64,000 nt of DNA from Fervidobacterium nodosum Rt17-B1 (GTDB lineage Bacteria; Thermotogota; Thermotogae; Thermotogales; Fervidobacteriaceae), in contig NC_009718.1 of NCBI RefSeq assembly GCF_000017545.1, positions 1,302,001 to 1,366,000 of the forward strand. The letters run 5' to 3'. The notes beneath the pieces were generated by a model. It did no database searches and was not told where the DNA came from. It saw nothing but the letters and a program-made list of their open reading frames with translations. Shown here in pieces: positions 46,928 to 55,352 of this stretch. Made by a program: the position numbers and the translations under genes. Positions within the stretch are counted from its first letter, which is position 1; the number at the start of each line of letters is the position of its first letter.

Positions 46928-46952
46928 TATTTTAGCTTACTTTATCTCATCG

Positions 46953-49424
46953 TTAAAACAATTTCATTTGACCTTCTGGTACACTTTTTTTCGTAGCTTT
47001 TATTTTTTTCATTTGACCTTCCTTAAGCACACCAACTTTTTTCTCCAAATCACTCTTCTCAACTATGATATTTAATATTTCCTTAGCCCTCTCTATTATA
47101 CTCTCTGGCAGCCCTGCAATCGCCGCAACCTCTATTCCATAGCTTCTATCCGCCACACCTTCCACAACTTTATGCAAGAATACAACTCCATCCGGTGTCT
47201 CCTTAACATCAACAGTTAAATTTTTTATACCACTGTACCCTTCGGAAAGCTCTGTTAATTCAGTGAAATGTGTGGCAAATATCGTTTTGCATTTTATTTC
47301 GTTGTAAATATACTCACTCATAGCCCACGCGATACTTATGCCATCGAACGTGCTTGTACCTCTCCCAACCTCATCAAGCAAAACCAAGCTTTTTTGGGTA
47401 GCTTTAGATAATATAAGTGCTACCTCGTTCATTTCGGTTAGAAACGTACTTTTCCCTGTTGAGATATCATCTCTTGCACCCATTCTGGTGAATATCCTAT
47501 CGAAAACAGGTACTTTTGCGTATTGCGCCGGAACAAAACAACCAATTTGAGTCATCAAAGCAATTAAACCGACTTGGCGAATGTACGTACTCTTACCACT
47601 CATATTTGGACCTGTTAAAATGTACATCCTCAGTTCATCGGACATATAAATATCGTTTGGAACAAATTCATCAACGAAGCGCTCAACAACAGGATGTCTG
47701 CCATTCAAAACCTTGAATTCTGAGTCTGAAATTTCCGGTTTGGAATAAGAATAAAGTTTTGAAACGTACGCAAAGTTCGAATACACATCAATCCAACTAA
47801 GCATTTCTGCCAATTTTCTTAGGTCTTGGGTGTATCCTTTCAATTCATCGCATATTTGTTTAAATATAGTCTTTTCTAATATCTCAACCTTTTCTTTAGC
47901 CGCTAAGATTTTCTGCTCAAACTCTTTTAACTCGGTGGTTGTATACCTTTCCGCGTTGACTAATGTCTGTATCCTAGTATATTCCTGTGGTGCGAATTTA
48001 ACTTGACCTTTTGGAATTTCTATGTAATATCCAAAGACATTGTTGAAACTTACCTTTAACTTTTGAATACCTGTCTTCGCCCGCTCACGTTCCTCGAATT
48101 CTTTCAATTTTTCATTAGAGTGATACAGAAGTTCTCTGTATTCATCAAGTTCTTTTGAAACTCCTTCTTTAATTATCTTACCCTCACCTAGTTCACCTTC
48201 AAATTCCTCCAAAAGTGTATTTTCTATCTTTACTTTTATTTGTGATAAGTCAGGCAACATTTGAGCTAGTTGTATTAGCTTTTCGTTCGTTGATAAAGCC
48301 TCTTTAATGGGTTCTACAACTTCCAACGTTGTTTTTAAACTTATCAAATCTTTTGGTTTTGCACTATCGTACTCAAGTCTGTTGATTATCCTTTCTAAAT
48401 CGTAAACACCATTCAAATATTCTCTAATTTCGTTTGTCAAAAGTGGATCTTCGTAAAAGGCTTCAACATACCATAAACGCTTTTCTATTTCATTTCTATC
48501 TTTAAGAGGGTGAAGTATTACCCACTTAAGAAGTCTTCCTCCCATCGGTGTATTTGTCTTATTGAGCACATCGTATAAATTCTTTCCTTTATCGCCTGGT
48601 ATGAGAGAAAGATTTTCGACTGTTGTTGAATCAAGTGTCATATATTTTGATTCATCCAAAGTTTTTGGCACTTTTAGTTTTGCTTGTCTGTTGAGTGTGT
48701 AATTGATATACTTTATCGTCGCACACAAAGGTTTTGAAGCTTCACCAAGTTCGAAGTGCTCAATTGAAACTAACCCGTAGGCCTCTTTTATGGTCTGAAT
48801 ATCATTTTCATAGTACCAATCATCCAATTTATCGACAAAAATTCCAAGCACTCTTGCAATATTAACTATCTTATCGTAAAAATTCTCTGGGCAAATTATT
48901 TGAGATACTCTATGTGTTTGCAAAAAATCACTTATTTCATCAATGCTTTCCATTTGCTTTATTATAACCTCTCCGGTAGAACTGTCTGTGAGTATACAAG
49001 AAATCTTTCCATCTTTGGTTTCGTAAAGTGACATCATGTAGTTATTTTCAGTAGTCAAAAGTTCATCTTCTATTATCGTGCCTGGTGTAATAACTCTCGT
49101 TACTTCTCTTTTTACTATACCTTTTGCAAGCGCAGGATCTTCCATCTGCTCACATATCGCGACTTTATAACCCGCATCAACAAGTTTTTTTAGGTAATTG
49201 TCAAGCGCATGATAGGGAATACCTGCCATCGGAGCATCCTGACGCTTGGTAAGGACGATATTCAAAATCTTAGAAACGGTAAGTGCATCATCAAAAAATG
49301 CTTCGTAAAAATCACCCAATCTGAAGAGTAATATGGAATCTTTATATTTATCTTTAATATCCAAATATTGCTTCATCATAGGCGTAATTTTCAAATTTTT
49401 AGTATCGAAAAGACTCTTTTCCAT
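46953..49424 (-). CDS. mutS: DNA mismatch repair protein MutS
   Basis: About 823 residues, the mismatch-binding ATPase. The N-terminal mismatch-contact motif LLFRLGDFYEAFFDDA is near residue 35, and GIPYHALDNYL follows. The C-terminal ATPase has Walker A GPNMSGKSTYIRQ near 600, VDRIFTRMGARDDISTGKSTF-type sequence, and Walker B LLDEVGRGTSTFDG. Its start is at ATG 49424, seven bases after GAGGTG (49432-49437), rather than the upstream TTG. It follows tsaB closely. The presence of F-Y-E and length near 820 mark MutS1. Confidence 0.97.
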   Translation of the reverse strand: MEKSLFDTKNLKITPMMKQYLDIKDKYKDSILLFRLGDFYEAFFDDALTVSKILNIVLTKRQDAPMAGIPYHALDNYLKKLVDAGYKVAICEQMEDPALAKGIVKREVTRVITPGTIIEDELLTTENNYMMSLYETKDGKISCILTDSSTGEVIIKQMESIDEISDFLQTHRVSQIICPENFYDKIVNIARVLGIFVDKLDDWYYENDIQTIKEAYGLVSIEHFELGEASKPLCATIKYINYTLNRQAKLKVPKTLDESKYMTLDSTTVENLSLIPGDKGKNLYDVLNKTNTPMGGRLLKWVILHPLKDRNEIEKRLWYVEAFYEDPLLTNEIREYLNGVYDLERIINRLEYDSAKPKDLISLKTTLEVVEPIKEALSTNEKLIQLAQMLPDLSQIKVKIENTLLEEFEGELGEGKIIKEGVSKELDEYRELLYHSNEKLKEFEERERAKTGIQKLKVSFNNVFGYYIEIPKGQVKFAPQEYTRIQTLVNAERYTTTELKEFEQKILAAKEKVEILEKTIFKQICDELKGYTQDLRKLAEMLSWIDVYSNFAYVSKLYSYSKPEISDSEFKVLNGRHPVVERFVDEFVPNDIYMSDELRMYILTGPNMSGKSTYIRQVGLIALMTQIGCFVPAQYAKVPVFDRIFTRMGARDDISTGKSTFLTEMNEVALILSKATQKSLVLLDEVGRGTSTFDGISIAWAMSEYIYNEIKCKTIFATHFTELTELSEGYSGIKNLTVDVKETPDGVVFLHKVVEGVADRSYGIEVAAIAGLPESIIERAKEILNIIVEKSDLEKKVGVLKEGQMKKIKATKKSVPEGQMKLF

Positions 49425-49441
49425 ATACTTCCACCTCAAAA

Positions 49442-50128
49442 TTACTTGTTTTCATTTTGCATATTCTCTAGATTTTGCTTTTCTCGGAGTCTTTTCTCAA
49501 AATTCAATTCAGCGATACTCTTTTGTAAATACATAGGTTCTACGTATTCAACAAAATTTCCCACTTTAATCTCCTCTGAAACTAGTTTAAATAAATTTCT
49601 TGACGAAGGGAAGTTAATATCGTCATCTTCGAACCTTTCATCGAAAAACTGCGCACCATCACCTATAAAAACTTTATCGTTGTATTTCTTTGCTTTCTCT
49701 CTTATAGAATCTATACTATCGATAAACGGTGCCTCAATTTCTATTAAATTTCCATCTCTCTGCCCTTTGTAAATAGCGCCATATAGATATCCTTCCCTCG
49801 CTTTTCTAACCACAACGATATAACCATCGTAAAATTTCAAATTAGAAGCGATTAGCTTTAAAGAATTTACCTGAACAATCTTTTTCCCTATCCCAAGACC
49901 TGTAGCGAAGGAAATTCCAACACGAAGTCCAGTAAGACTCCCTGGCCCAATCCCTATACCAACAACGTCTATATCACCAAAATTTACTTCCTTCATCTTT
50001 TCTACAATTTGATTTATCTGCAATCCATGTTTCTCGTGTGTCTCAAGGTCTATGAATACCTTCTTTTCATCATCTACGTAACATGATGCAACCCTCGATG
50101 TTGATGTGTCTATGGCAAAAATCTTCAA
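49442..50128 (-). CDS. tsaB: tRNA threonylcarbamoyladenosine biosynthesis protein TsaB
   Basis: A 228-residue TsaB: MKIFAIDTSTSRVASCYVDD, KHGLQINQIVEKM and VDVVGIGIGPGSLTGLRVGISFATGLG are the family signature. It is an inactive paralogue of TsaD that scaffolds TsaD and TsaE for t6A modification of tRNAs reading ANN codons. The C-terminal part is not strongly conserved. It is the first gene of a two-gene unit with mutS, 17 bases apart. Confidence 0.93.
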   Translation of the reverse strand: MKIFAIDTSTSRVASCYVDDEKKVFIDLETHEKHGLQINQIVEKMKEVNFGDIDVVGIGIGPGSLTGLRVGISFATGLGIGKKIVQVNSLKLIASNLKFYDGYIVVVRKAREGYLYGAIYKGQRDGNLIEIEAPFIDSIDSIREKAKKYNDKVFIGDGAQFFDERFEDDDINFPSSRNLFKLVSEEIKVGNFVEYVEPMYLQKSIAELNFEKRLREKQNLENMQNENK

Positions 50129-50284
50129 TTAGATGACCTCCTTGACTCTAAATCTTATATTTTCTTTTAATTATTATATCACAATTATTTTGGTTAATTT
50201 TGTGAATTAGCATATAAACATTTTTGTGGATTTAAATTTTTTTAGTATAATTTTATTACCATTCTTTCAAAAGGGGGGACTGTT

Positions 50285-51628
50285 ATGGGAGTTTGGATGG
50301 TTATCTTGTTGCTACTCTCCATTATCTTTATAGTTTATTCTACGGTTCGCTGGAGACTACATCCATTTCTTGCATTAATCTTCGCTGCGTTTTTGTACGG
50401 AATTTTATCAAAGATGAACTTAGGAGACATCGTAAAGTCCATTACTGAAGGTTTTGGTGGAACTGTGAGTTCTATAGGTATAGTTATTGTTGCTGGTACT
50501 ATCATCGGAGTGTTTCTTGAAAAATCTGGTGGAGCATTCACTATGGCAGAATCTGTTTTAAAATTAACTGGGAAGAAGAATGTTCCACTGGCTATGAGCA
50601 TAATAGGGTACATAGTATCTATACCTGTTTTCTGTGACTCTGGATTTGTTATATTAACCCCTCTCAATAAAGCTCTCACAAAACGTGCAAATCTTTCACT
50701 TGCCACAACGGGTATAGCCTTAAGTTTAGGTCTTTATGCAACACACACTATGGTTCCACCAACACCAGGCCCAGTTGCTGCCGCCGGTGCTCTAGGTGCA
50801 GATTTAGGACTTACTATACTGATGGGTCTAATAGTGTCTATTCCAGCAATAATAGTAGGTTGGATATTTTCAATAAAGTTTGCTTCAAAGATACAAATAG
50901 ACCCTGAACCAGAATTAACTGAAGAAGAAATAAATAAGAAAATGAAAGAAGCTCCTTCTGCAGCTGGAGCATTCCTCCCTATAGTTCTTCCAATAATTCT
51001 TATAGTTTTAAAATCCGTTTCAGATTTTCCAACAAAACCATTTGGAGATGGCTTTTTACGCAATTTCATTGGTTTCGTTGGACATCCAGTAACAGCATTA
51101 ATGATAGGTGTCTTGATTTCATTCTTACTACCAAAGAAAGTTGACAAAGAGATATTCTCGATGACTGGATGGGTTGGTCAAGCTGTTCAACAGGCAGGAA
51201 TTATCATCCTTATCACGGCGGCTGGTGGTGCATTCGGTAAAGTTTTGCAAAATTCAGGCATAGCAAACGTTATAGGTCAATACCTTTCCGCCGCGAACCT
51301 TGGAATGTGGCTTCCGTTTATTATAGCTGCAGCTATAAAAACGGCGCAAGGGTCATCAACTGTAGCTATAATAACTACCGCATCGTTATTAGCACCTCTC
51401 ATGGAATCTTTAGGTTTTACTTCTAATATGGCAAAAGCTTTAGTTGTCGTAGCAATAGGCGCTGGTTCAATGGTTGTATCACACGCCAACGATAGCTATT
51501 TCTGGGTTGTATCGCAACTTTCTAAAATGGATGTAAAAACTGGATACAAATTGCAAACTTTTGGTACACTCCTTGAAGGTATTACCGCAGCTGTCGTTGT
51601 TTGGATCTTCAGCTTTTTCTTAGTATAA
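50285..51628 (+). CDS. GntP-family permease (gluconate/glycerate type)
   Basis: A 447-residue transporter with about 12 helices. GntP marks: VVAGTIIGVFLEKSGGAFTMAESVL, PVFCDSGFVILTPLNKALTKRANLS, LGLYATHTMVPPTPGPVAAAG, and a C-terminal AQGSSTVAIITTASLLAP and GAGSMVVSHANDSYFWVVSQ. The family imports gluconate, related sugar acids or glycerate with protons. The glycerate kinase gene downstream suggests glycerate as substrate, an inference from neighbourhood. GGGGGGAC SD before ATG; a -10-like TATAAT at 50246-50251. Confidence 0.92.
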   Translation: MGVWMVILLLLSIIFIVYSTVRWRLHPFLALIFAAFLYGILSKMNLGDIVKSITEGFGGTVSSIGIVIVAGTIIGVFLEKSGGAFTMAESVLKLTGKKNVPLAMSIIGYIVSIPVFCDSGFVILTPLNKALTKRANLSLATTGIALSLGLYATHTMVPPTPGPVAAAGALGADLGLTILMGLIVSIPAIIVGWIFSIKFASKIQIDPEPELTEEEINKKMKEAPSAAGAFLPIVLPIILIVLKSVSDFPTKPFGDGFLRNFIGFVGHPVTALMIGVLISFLLPKKVDKEIFSMTGWVGQAVQQAGIIILITAAGGAFGKVLQNSGIANVIGQYLSAANLGMWLPFIIAAAIKTAQGSSTVAIITTASLLAPLMESLGFTSNMAKALVVVAIGAGSMVVSHANDSYFWVVSQLSKMDVKTGYKLQTFGTLLEGITAAVVVWIFSFFLV

Positions 51629-51645
51629 TACTAAAATACTAAGAA

Positions 51646-51676
51646 TCCCGAGGTTACTTAGCCTCGGGGTTTTTGT
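51646..51676 (+). terminator. Terminator after the GntP permease gene
   Basis: CCCGAGG (51647-51653) and CCTCGGG (51662-51668) form a GC-rich stem followed by GTTTTTGTTTT. A possible -10 (TATAAT, 51681-51686) for the next gene lies just beyond. Confidence 0.85.
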
Positions 51677-51705
51677 TTTGTATAATATTTTTGAGAGGTG
51701 GTTTT

Positions 51706-52944
51706 ATGAGAGAAAAATTAAAAGCGATAATTAACGAAGTAATTAACGAAGTCTTACCAGATAAAGCCGTTAAAAACAAATTGAAAGAATTAAATGTTCA
51801 AAGTGAAGTCATATTAGTTTCCATCGGAAAAGCTGCATGGCGCATGGCGAATGCCGCAAAAGAAGTTTTGGGAGATAGAATTAAAAAAGGCATAGTAATA
51901 ACAAAATACAAACACTCCGAAGGTCCTATAGAAGGAATTGAAATATACGAAGCGGGGCATCCTACACCCGATGAAAATACCATCAAAGCCACGAAAAGAG
52001 CATTAGAGATAACTTCAAACCTTTCGGAAAATGATACCGTTCTTTTCCTTGTTTCCGGTGGTGGATCTGCATTGTTTGAAATGCCAAAAGATGGGATTTC
52101 ATTGAGTGAAATGCAAGATCTTACTAACCAGCTTCTTAAAAGTGGGGCTAATATAGTTGAGATAAACACTATAAGAAAACATCTTTCAAAGGTTAAGGGC
52201 GGACGTTTTGCTCAACATGTTTATCCCGCAAAGGTTCTCTCACTTGTATTATCAGATGTACTGGGTGATAGGTTAGATACAATCGCATCCGGCCCAGCTT
52301 ATCCAGACAGTTCAACATCACAACAAGCAATTGATGTAATTGAAAAATATAAATTGAAAGTTTCAAACGATATTTTAAATGCTCTCAAAGAAGAAACACC
52401 AAAAGAATTACCAAACATTGAAACCTATATCATCGGTAGTGTAAAAGTCAGCTGTGATAAGGCAATGGAAAAAGCTCGTGAATTAGAGTTTAATACAATA
52501 ATTCTAACAACCCAGCTTAACTGCGAAGCAAAAGAAGCTGGGAGATTTCTTGCAGCAATTGGTAAAGAGATATTGGAAAATAACAGGCCCATTCCAAAAC
52601 CAGCGGCTGTTATTTTAGGTGGCGAAGCGGTAGTACATGTAAAGGGCAATGGTAAAGGTGGTCGAAATCAAGAACTTGCGTTGTCGTTTGCTATAGAGAT
52701 CGAAGGTTTAGAAAAAATAGCTCTTTGTTCTTTCGGAACTGATGGAACCGATGGACCAACTGATGCCGCTGGAGGTATCGTAGATGGTCAAACTTGCGAA
52801 AAAATAAGAAAAGCCGGTTATTCGCCTGAAAAACTTTTGGAAAACAACGATTCATATAACGCACTTAAAATAGCTAACGACTTACTGATAACAGGTCCTA
52901 CAGGAACAAACGTAAATGATTTAATTGTAATGCTAGTTGAATAA
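51706..52944 (+). CDS. Glycerate 2-kinase (GarK-type, MOFRL family)
   Basis: A 412-residue glycerate kinase of the DUF4147/MOFRL type: VILVSIGKAAWRMANAA near residue 35, YEAGHPTPDENTIKA, LFLVSGGGSALFEMP near 115, INTIRKHLSKVKGGRFA, and the C-terminal MOFRL segment GKGGRNQELALSFAIEIEGLEK, CSFGTDGTDGPTDAAGG. Enzymes of this type phosphorylate D-glycerate to 2-phosphoglycerate, feeding glycolysis from serine or sugar-acid breakdown. GAGAGGTGG SD before the ATG at 51706. Confidence 0.93.
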   Translation: MREKLKAIINEVINEVLPDKAVKNKLKELNVQSEVILVSIGKAAWRMANAAKEVLGDRIKKGIVITKYKHSEGPIEGIEIYEAGHPTPDENTIKATKRALEITSNLSENDTVLFLVSGGGSALFEMPKDGISLSEMQDLTNQLLKSGANIVEINTIRKHLSKVKGGRFAQHVYPAKVLSLVLSDVLGDRLDTIASGPAYPDSSTSQQAIDVIEKYKLKVSNDILNALKEETPKELPNIETYIIGSVKVSCDKAMEKARELEFNTIILTTQLNCEAKEAGRFLAAIGKEILENNRPIPKPAAVILGGEAVVHVKGNGKGGRNQELALSFAIEIEGLEKIALCSFGTDGTDGPTDAAGGIVDGQTCEKIRKAGYSPEKLLENNDSYNALKIANDLLITGPTGTNVNDLIVMLVE

Positions 52945-52957
52945 CCAAAAATGTGTA

Positions 52958-52986
52958 TTGACTTTGAAAAATTATTTTTGTATAAT
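52958..52986 (+). promoter_or_regulatory. Promoter of the trpL-trpB2 unit
   Basis: TTGACT (52958-52963), exactly 17 bases, TATAAT (52981-52986). Transcription would start near 52993, just ahead of the leader peptide SD. Confidence 0.9.
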
Positions 52987-53018
52987 ATGCAAAAATACAA
53001 CAAGGAGAATCAAGCTTA

Positions 53019-53162
53019 ATGAGAGATATTCAAAATGTTAGTCTAAACGTATCTTTGAATTCATATGGCAATTCAAACAATTCAAATAATCCCGCATTAG
53101 TTATGTTCTGGTGGTGGTGGACAACCGGTGGTTGTCCACCTTCTTGTTGCTGTTTTGATTAG
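53019..53162 (+). CDS. trpL: Trp leader peptide with four tandem Trp codons
   Basis: A 47-codon frame starting MRDIQNVSLNVSLNS with AAGGAG 11 bases upstream. Codons 31-34 (53109-53120) are four consecutive TGG; the downstream part reads TTGGCPPSCCCFD and ends at TAG 53162. Trp is the rarest residue, so four in a row ahead of a trp gene is the mark of a leader peptide sensing charged tRNA(Trp). The Trp codons overlap arm 1 of the attenuator. It is longer than the 14-residue E. coli leader. Not a bacteriocin: it has no processing or export genes. Highly likely to be translated, since it forms part of the attenuator logic. Confidence 0.88.
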   Translation: MRDIQNVSLNVSLNSYGNSNNSNNPALVMFWWWWTTGGCPPSCCCFD

Positions 53163-53252
53163 TTGAGGAAATCGAAAAATCAAACAGCACAAGTTGAGAA
53201 AAAACTAAGGACAACCGCCGGATATGAAAAATTTCATATCCGGCGGTTTTTT
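53116..53252 (+). promoter_or_regulatory. Trp transcription attenuator (1:2 pause hairpin, 2:3 antiterminator, 3:4 terminator)
   Basis: Arm 1 GGTGGACAACC (53116-53126) pairs with arm 2 GGTTGTCCACC (53130-53140). Arm 2 can instead pair, as GGTGGTTGTCC (53127-53137), with arm 3 GGACAACCGCC (53209-53219) over 11 pairs with one G-U. Arm 3 also starts the terminator stem: 53213-53229 with 53232-53248, 17 pairs, then a T-run (53247-53252). A ribosome stalled at the Trp codons would mask arm 1 and favour 2:3, so trpB2 is read. With ample Trp the ribosome covers arm 2 and the terminator forms. The geometry is classical; function is inferred. Confidence 0.87.
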
Positions 53253-53295
53253 ATTTACCCTAAATATCCATTATATCAAAGAGGAGGAAGAGAGT

Positions 53296-54549
53296 ATGAG
53301 AGAAAAAGTATATCTAAAGTTTGAAGAGATGCCAAAGGTGTATTACAACGTTTTAGCGGATTTGCCATTTGAACTTGACCCACCACTTGATCCAGAAACA
53401 AATAAACCTATTTCTCCAGAGAAACTTTTAGCGATATTCCCAGAGCCATTACTTGAGCAAGAAGTTAGCAAAGAAAGATTTATTCCAATACCTGAGCCCG
53501 TGCTTAAAGAGTATGCAGTATACCGTCCAACGCCACTTGTCAGAGCAACATTCTTGGAAGAATATCTCAGAACAAGAACAAAAATATACTATAAGTACGA
53601 AGGAGTAAGCCCTACTGGTAGCCACAAGGTTAACACAGCCATCGCTCAAGCTTATTACAATAAAATCGCCGGAACTAAAACACTCGTAACGGAAACAGGC
53701 GCAGGACAGTGGGGGAGCGCACTCTCATATGCAGGTCAAAAATTCGGACTTGACGTGCGCATTTTCATGGTTAAGGTTAGTTACCAACAAAAACCATTTC
53801 GAAAGATACTTATGAATTTATTTGGTGGAGATGTTCAGCCAAGTCCAAGTAACTTAACGCAAATAGGGAGGCAATTTAGCGAAGACCATCCAGGGACATT
53901 AGGTATAGCCATATCTGAAGCAATCCATACAGTTTTAAACGAAAAAGATGCAAAATACTCTCTTGGAAGTGTTTTAAACCATGTGCTTTTGCACCAAACT
54001 ATCATCGGACTTGAGATGAAAAAACAGCTTGAGATAATAGGAATAAAACCTGATATAATTGTTGCCTGTCACGGTGGTGGCTCAAACTTCGGTGGTAGTG
54101 CTCTTCCTTTCATACCAGATGTGCTATCAGGAAAAAACATAAAGATTGTGGCTGTGGAACCGGAAAGTTGTCCATCGCTTACAAAAGGTGAGTACAGATA
54201 CGATTTCGGTGACACTGCAGGATTAACACCTTTAATGAAAATGTACACATTAGGCAAAGACTTCGTACCACCAGCAATCCATGCCGGTGGGTTAAGATAC
54301 CACGGCGCTTCACCCATAGTTTCAAAACTTTACCATGAAAGACTTATCGACGCGGCTAGCGTAACCCAAGAAGAAGTCTTCGAAGCTGGAAAATTATTTG
54401 CAAAACTCGAGGGAATAGTTCCTGCCCCTGAATCTGCCCACGCAATCGCGTATGTTATAAAAGAAGCTAAAAAAGGTGATAAAGAGAGCATCGTATTCAC
54501 ATTATCAGGACATGGATACTTTGATTTAAACGCTTATATAAATCAATGA
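53296..54549 (+). CDS. trpB2: Tryptophan synthase beta-like protein, TrpB2 type
   Basis: A 417-residue TrpB2. It has the TrpB2 extra N-terminal segment (YYNVLADLPFELDPPLDPETNKPISPEKL), the PLP lysine in GSHKVNTAIAQAYYN, ETGAGQWGSALSYAG, the phosphate-binding CHGGGSNFGG and GHGYFDLNAY at the end. It makes Trp from indole (or via phosphoserine) without needing TrpA, and none is nearby. A GAGGAGG SD precedes the ATG. Its own attenuator and promoter show it is controlled by Trp as a single gene. It may salvage indole; the exact substrate is inferred. Confidence 0.94.
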   Translation: MREKVYLKFEEMPKVYYNVLADLPFELDPPLDPETNKPISPEKLLAIFPEPLLEQEVSKERFIPIPEPVLKEYAVYRPTPLVRATFLEEYLRTRTKIYYKYEGVSPTGSHKVNTAIAQAYYNKIAGTKTLVTETGAGQWGSALSYAGQKFGLDVRIFMVKVSYQQKPFRKILMNLFGGDVQPSPSNLTQIGRQFSEDHPGTLGIAISEAIHTVLNEKDAKYSLGSVLNHVLLHQTIIGLEMKKQLEIIGIKPDIIVACHGGGSNFGGSALPFIPDVLSGKNIKIVAVEPESCPSLTKGEYRYDFGDTAGLTPLMKMYTLGKDFVPPAIHAGGLRYHGASPIVSKLYHERLIDAASVTQEEVFEAGKLFAKLEGIVPAPESAHAIAYVIKEAKKGDKESIVFTLSGHGYFDLNAYINQ

Positions 54550-54571
54550 CTTAAAAACATTAAAAATCTTA

Positions 54572-54607
54572 AAAATAAGCCAAGTGAGAGTCACTTGGCT
54601 TATTTTT
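54572..54607. terminator. Terminator between trpB2 and the ECF operon
   Basis: A 14-bp stem (AATAAGCCAAGTGA/TCACTTGGCTTATT) with a GAG loop, flanked by A- and T-runs. The stop of the convergent ECF ATPase gene lies inside it (54600-54602), so it serves both sides. Confidence 0.9.
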
Positions 54608-55352
54608 TGTCGATAGCTTTACGTAACTTATACAAAGTAGGCAATTCAAGGTGGGCTTGTATAATTTTACTTTCATCTTTTAAAACTTCCTTTGTTGGTC
54701 CGTCAGAAATCACCTTTCCTTTGCAAAAAACTATGGTCCTTTCAAAATTCTCCAAAACAAAATCCATATCGTGAGTTATAGTTAAAATAATCTTACCGCT
54801 CTGAACAAGATTTTTAACTATCTCAGCTATACGACTTATCGAATATCTATCTTGGGCTATCGTTGGTTCGTCTAAGATTACTATCTCCGGCTCCATAGCC
54901 AATACGGAAGCAAGACAAAGCAATTTTCTCTCAGATAAAGTCAAATCGTAAGGATGTATTTCTTTTTTATCTTCCAGACCAACTAATTCTAAAGCTTTCA
55001 GTGATTTTTCATAAGATAAATGTTTATCTTTGAATATATTAAGGGGACCAAACATAACTTCATCTATAACCTTGCTCTTAAATATCTGATCTGAAGGATT
55101 TTGAAATACTAACCCTATAACTTTCGCAAGTTGTGCCACCGTTGCTTCTTTTGTATTTTGACCTTTGATAAAAACATCTCCTTTAACAGGTTTCAAAAGG
55201 CCTTTTAAAAGTTTTACAAACGTTGTCTTTCCTGCGCCATTTTCACCAACTATCGCTGTTGGTCTATCATCAAAAGAAAGCGTAATATCTTCAAGTACAT
55301 ACTTTCCCGGTTTGTATGCATACCACAGATTTTTAACTTCTATAATTCCCAT
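54600..55352 (-). CDS. ecfA: Energy-coupling factor transporter ATPase (EcfA)
   Basis: A 250-residue ABC ATPase of the cobalt/ECF type: Walker A VGENGAGKTTFVK near 37, Q-loop VFQNPSDQIFKSKVIDEV typical of ECF ATPases, a signature-like LTLSERKLLCLASVLAMEP, and Walker B IVILDEPT. Signature LSERK replaces LSGGQ, as in some EcfA subunits. It overlaps the second ATPase gene by 13 bases; together they form the EcfA/EcfA' dimer that drives the transmembrane T subunit. Confidence 0.92.
   Translation of the reverse strand: MGIIEVKNLWYAYKPGKYVLEDITLSFDDRPTAIVGENGAGKTTFVKLLKGLLKPVKGDVFIKGQNTKEATVAQLAKVIGLVFQNPSDQIFKSKVIDEVMFGPLNIFKDKHLSYEKSLKALELVGLEDKKEIHPYDLTLSERKLLCLASVLAMEPEIVILDEPTIAQDRYSISRIAEIVKNLVQSGKIILTITHDMDFVLENFERTIVFCKGKVISDGPTKEVLKDESKIIQAHLELPTLYKLRKAIDKK

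Noticed and set aside
53019-53162. Cysteine-rich peptide as a bacteriocin or toxin
   Set aside because: No processing, immunity or export genes are near, and the four Trp codons with the attenuator explain the frame better.
52990-53295. T-box or TRAP-type control of trpB2
   Set aside because: No T-box core (AGGGUGGNACCGCG) and no series of spaced GAG/UAG triplets; the leader peptide logic fits.
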